Assembly: GCA_016350165.1 (NCBI GenBank)
Contig: CP066225.1
Location: 2,356,001 to 2,420,000 of the forward strand
Direction: 5' to 3'
Length of the DNA stretch: 64,000 bases
Origin: Planctomycetota bacterium
GTDB taxonomy: Bacteria; Planctomycetota; Phycisphaerae; Phycisphaerales; Phycisphaeraceae
In this document: positions 61,606 to 64,000 of the stretch, piece by piece
How the letters are laid out: each line of letters starts with the position of its first letter
How positions within the stretch are numbered: position 1 is the stretch's first letter
Notes under the pieces: model-generated
Databases searched by the model: none
What the model saw: the letters and a program-made list of their open reading frames with translations, nothing else
What the model was told of the DNA's origin: nothing
Position numbers and translations under genes: made by a program

Positions 61606-62589
61606 ATGAGAAACGAGAGAACCCTGTTTTCAGGTGGTGGCATGCAGCGCGCTTTTACTTTGATCGAGCTGCTCGTGGTCATTTCTATTATTGCTTTGCT
61701 CATCGGGATCTTGTTACCTGCACTTGGGGCCGCACGCAAAACCGCACGTAGTGCTGTCTGTCTATCCAACCTCCGTAGTGCCGGACAGGGCGTTGCGATC
61801 TACGGTGCCGACAACCGCGATTGGATCCCTGGTCCAAATACCAGCGGTTTTGATCTTACTGACGGTGGTTCTGTAAGATCAACTTCAACCAGTCCATTAC
61901 AAAACTATGACTGGATTTCACCTTCACTTGGTCACGTCATCGGCTTACCTGATGATCCAGCTGAACGTCTAGAAGCAATCTTCCTTACTGATTTCCGTTG
62001 CCCCGAAAATGATGCAACATATGATGCACAATTCGGCTCTGGGATTACTCCTCCAAATGGTATCGAAGGCCTTCTTATAAACAGCTATTCACAAGTCATT
62101 CAGTTCGTCACAGTGAAACAATCAGATGCTTCTGGCACACCTAAAGCATACCTTTCATCTTGGGTTGAATCTGAAATCGAACGTCCCGATGGATATGATA
62201 GTCGCATCGAGATGGTCGGTAACGCATCCAATAAAATCTTCGCTCTTGATGGCGCACGCTACGTCAATAAATCAACCGGCCAATACACTTTCAATGCTTT
62301 CGAAATTCAGTACAGCGGTGGTAACTATGGCACTTATGGCCCCGCTCTCTCCAAACTCGTGAGCAATGGTAATCCATACAAAGACGAATCCGCTCAGGAA
62401 CAAGAAAATGCGAAGAAAACTTGGCGTCACAATAATGCTGTGAATGCAGTATTCTTCGATGGTCACGCAGCATCACAGACCAAAGAACAAGCACGTATGG
62501 TTGAAAAATACTTCCCAGGTGGCTCGAAAGTCATCGACATGTCAGAGTTCTACGACGACACACTCGAACCTGGCGACATCATCAACTAA
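61606..62589 (+). CDS. pseudopilin-like protein (copy 2)
   Basis: 327-residue paralog of copy 1, sharing the N-terminal [28 protein letters not shown] signal and the conserved block YGADNRDWIPGPNTSG and the C-terminal WRHNNAVNAVFFDGHAAS signature. Identity by eye is roughly 60 per cent over the whole length, so a tandem duplication. AAGGAA before ATG 61606 supports the start rather than the long upstream extension. Own terminators on both sides imply separate transcription. Confidence 0.85.
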   Translation: MRNERTLFSGGGMQRAFTLIELLVVISIIALLIGILLPALGAARKTARSAVCLSNLRSAGQGVAIYGADNRDWIPGPNTSGFDLTDGGSVRSTSTSPLQNYDWISPSLGHVIGLPDDPAERLEAIFLTDFRCPENDATYDAQFGSGITPPNGIEGLLINSYSQVIQFVTVKQSDASGTPKAYLSSWVESEIERPDGYDSRIEMVGNASNKIFALDGARYVNKSTGQYTFNAFEIQYSGGNYGTYGPALSKLVSNGNPYKDESAQEQENAKKTWRHNNAVNAVFFDGHAASQTKEQARMVEKYFPGGSKVIDMSEFYDDTLEPGDIIN

Positions 62590-62614
62590 GCAATTATGTA
62601 AAACTAAACTTTCA

Positions 62615-62642
62615 AAACCCAGCCTCAGTGCTGGGTTTTTTA
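62615..62642 (+). terminator. rho-independent terminator
   Basis: AACCCAGC pairs with GCTGGGTT around CTCAGT, followed by T6. Between pseudopilin copies 2 and 3. Confidence 0.85.
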
Positions 62643-62801
62643 ATTGCACAAATTTGATACGAATTCGGTACCAAAACGCTTTTTTGCGTTGTTAATTTAT
62701 TGTAAAATCGCCCGAACCGGAAAAAACGGAGATTAATCTATTATTTCAGTATCTGAGCTTAACAATACATATCTAGAAAAAGCTCACAAAAGGAGTTCAA
62801 C

Positions 62802-63581
62802 ATGAAAAGCCAAATGACCACAAAGTCAGGCGGTCACACGCATCACGCATTCACCTTGATTGAATTACTTGTTGTTATTTCTATCATTGCATTACTTATT
62901 GGAATCCTTCTGCCTGCTCTTGGGGCAGCAAGAAGCGCCGCTCGCGATATGAGTTGCAAAAGTAACATGAGACAATGGGGTATAGCCTTGCATGTCTATG
63001 GCGTCGACAACAAATCCTTCATGCCACTGCCCGGCAAACGATACGGAGGCGACCCAGAACTTAATGGGCAAAACTCAAACACCTCACCCGGTACTTGGAT
63101 CAATGAACTGCCACCGCTCGTAGGCTACAAAAAATATGGCGAAGTCTTCCCCGGAACCGCCGTCGATATCGAAGAAGTTTATGACACCGAATCGATCTGG
63201 TTCTGCCCTCAAAAATCAGCCATGACCGATAATTTCATGTCCGGCAGCCAAAAGAACGGCTTCCATTACGGTATGAACACCGTCCTCGACGGCACAGGTA
63301 AATTCAAACCAGCAAGTGGTCTCAGTAAAAACCGTTTTATCAATATGGATATTATTAGAAATACAACGAGCACTGTGTTTCTTACAGAACCTTATGGCAA
63401 CATCGAATACACATACCCTGGCAACCTTGACTGGACTCGCCACCAGGAAGCCAAAGTTCAGATCACTTTCATGGACGGTCACGTCGATATCTTCGAATCG
63501 AAAACTGGCGCTAATGTCGTAACAGCGACAAAACCTTACGTCGTTAATGATGAACTAAATCTAATCTGGGGCGTCTGGTAA
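62802..63581 (+). CDS. pseudopilin-like protein (copy 3)
   Basis: 259-residue pseudopilin-like protein with the same N-terminal signal [30 protein letters not shown] and then [16 protein letters not shown]. It is a shorter and more diverged member than copies 1 and 2. The C-terminus carries [19 protein letters not shown], corresponding to the H-x9-DG signature. AAGGAG precedes the ATG. A bidirectional hairpin follows its stop. Confidence 0.85.
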   Translation: MKSQMTTKSGGHTHHAFTLIELLVVISIIALLIGILLPALGAARSAARDMSCKSNMRQWGIALHVYGVDNKSFMPLPGKRYGGDPELNGQNSNTSPGTWINELPPLVGYKKYGEVFPGTAVDIEEVYDTESIWFCPQKSAMTDNFMSGSQKNGFHYGMNTVLDGTGKFKPASGLSKNRFINMDIIRNTTSTVFLTEPYGNIEYTYPGNLDWTRHQEAKVQITFMDGHVDIFESKTGANVVTATKPYVVNDELNLIWGVW

Positions 63582-63601
63582 ATCACCCAGCATACACGCA
63601 C

Positions 63602-63631
63602 AAAAAAAGCCACTCATATGAGTGGCTTTTT
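63602..63631. terminator. bidirectional terminator
   Basis: A perfect palindrome AAAAAGCCACTCATATGAGTGGCTTTTT shown by arms AAAAAGCCACTCAT and ATGAGTGGCTTTTT. It lies between pseudopilin copy 3 (+) and the convergent glycogen-binding protein gene (-). Confidence 0.9.
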
Positions 63632-63650
63632 CATTCAATTTTTCAACTCA

Positions 63651-64000
63651 TTAAACTGGTGCCGCAACCTGATCAAACAACGCGACGTTATTCAAATCGC
63701 CATATGGATTTGTTTCAACAATGTCATTGTATGGGTCCTGTTTCCATTCACCATCATAAACCAGGCGGTAGCGATATCGCCCCGGTGGAACCTTAACCAC
63801 TGCCTGCCAAATCCCAAGATTCGCATCACGCGACATCGGCGTCTTCGACGGATTCCAGTCATTAAAGTCAGCCGCAATCGCCAAGTTACCCGCAACATCG
63901 CTCGGCTGCACAAACAACAAACCGCGTGATGTTGATCTAACACCATAGATCTTCGCCAACTTAGCCTTCAGACGATCCTGATCCGAAATTTCCTCAGCAC
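63651..64000 (-). CDS. glycogen-binding domain protein, CBM48-like (3' end, partial)
   Basis: The reading frame runs off the right edge, so only the last ~115 residues are visible. They form a CBM48/AMPK-type glycogen-binding domain: VRSTSRGLLFVQPSDVAGN, IAADFNDWNPSKTPM, GIWQAVVKVPPGRYRYRLVYDGEW and DPYNDIVETNPYGDLNNVALF. The conserved Asn-Asp-Trp and YxYR-Y binding residues are present. Such modules sit on glycogen-branching or isoamylase-type enzymes and on regulatory proteins; the rest of the protein decides which. Fits the debranching enzyme gene elsewhere in the window. Confidence 0.85.
   Translation of the reverse strand, partial: AEEISDQDRLKAKLAKIYGVRSTSRGLLFVQPSDVAGNLAIAADFNDWNPSKTPMSRDANLGIWQAVVKVPPGRYRYRLVYDGEWKQDPYNDIVETNPYGDLNNVALFDQVAAPV

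Noticed and set aside
1-64000. CRISPR array, tRNA or rRNA genes, riboswitches
   Set aside because: No regularly spaced repeats with unique spacers beyond the 3-copy ~50 bp arrays, whose spacers are similar to each other; no tRNA, rRNA or known riboswitch pattern recognised by eye.

Overview
The window reads as chromosomal DNA of a planctomycete, most likely a Phycisphaerae relative. This is an inference from gene content: three extracellular proteins with C-terminal PEP-CTERM sorting tails, a dockerin-type repeat, three tandem pseudopilin-like proteins of the kind planctomycetes carry in large families, many small lipoproteins, and a terminase/ParB/ABC/GNAT gene set. I ran no database search, so all family names come from motif reading.

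Layout. 0-5 kb: lipoprotein, DUF5996-like protein, SPFH/band-7 membrane protein and a HUH (Y1) transposase of the REP-associated type. 5-8.2 kb: ParB with a very long acidic linker, followed by a 1.6 kb gene-free stretch carrying five CACGTG-centred parS-like palindromes and one DnaA box. The C/G bias of the + strand flips at about 7.9 kb, so this may be an origin-proximal region. 8.2-23 kb: soluble histidine kinase, large dockerin/PEP-CTERM surface protein, zinc-ribbon membrane proteins, alpha/beta hydrolase, di-heme peroxidase behind a Fur-like box, threonine aldolase and two tandem OppA paralogs. 25-35 kb: DJ-1 protein, DUF4185-like lipoprotein, HAD phosphatase with a glycogen debranching enzyme, orphan OppB permease, two repeat-bearing lipoproteins and an unusual MRJP plus DJ-1 fusion.

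35.3-41.9 kb holds the most unusual locus: a GNAT-fold (Mom-like?) protein, an HTH protein, an ABC ATPase translationally coupled to a ParB-fold protein, a small terminase-like protein and a complete terminase large subunit, with no capsid, portal or tail gene in the window. Two inverted arrays of a ~50 bp repeat bracket it, and a single further copy lies at 13.3 kb. The terminase gene itself contains two in-frame copies of a ~93 bp REP-like element.

42-55 kb: DMT transporter, thiamine-binding protein, PEP-CTERM protein, Old Yellow Enzyme divergent from an HxlR regulator, GH18-like protein, HD-GYP-like protein, RF-1-domain protein, CPBP protease and a 950-residue acidic protein. 55-64 kb: dnaJ-clpB chaperone pair, PEP-CTERM protein, three pseudopilins, and the 3' end of a glycogen-binding (CBM48-like) protein that runs off the window.

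Across the whole window the + strand alternates between C-rich (0-7.9 kb and about 23.3-37 kb) and G-rich (8.7-23 kb and 37.8-54 kb) blocks regardless of gene direction. The REP hairpins and the ~50 bp repeats always point the same way relative to the G-rich strand. Dispersed 15 bp CTAAY-N5-RTTAG palindromes are also over-represented.
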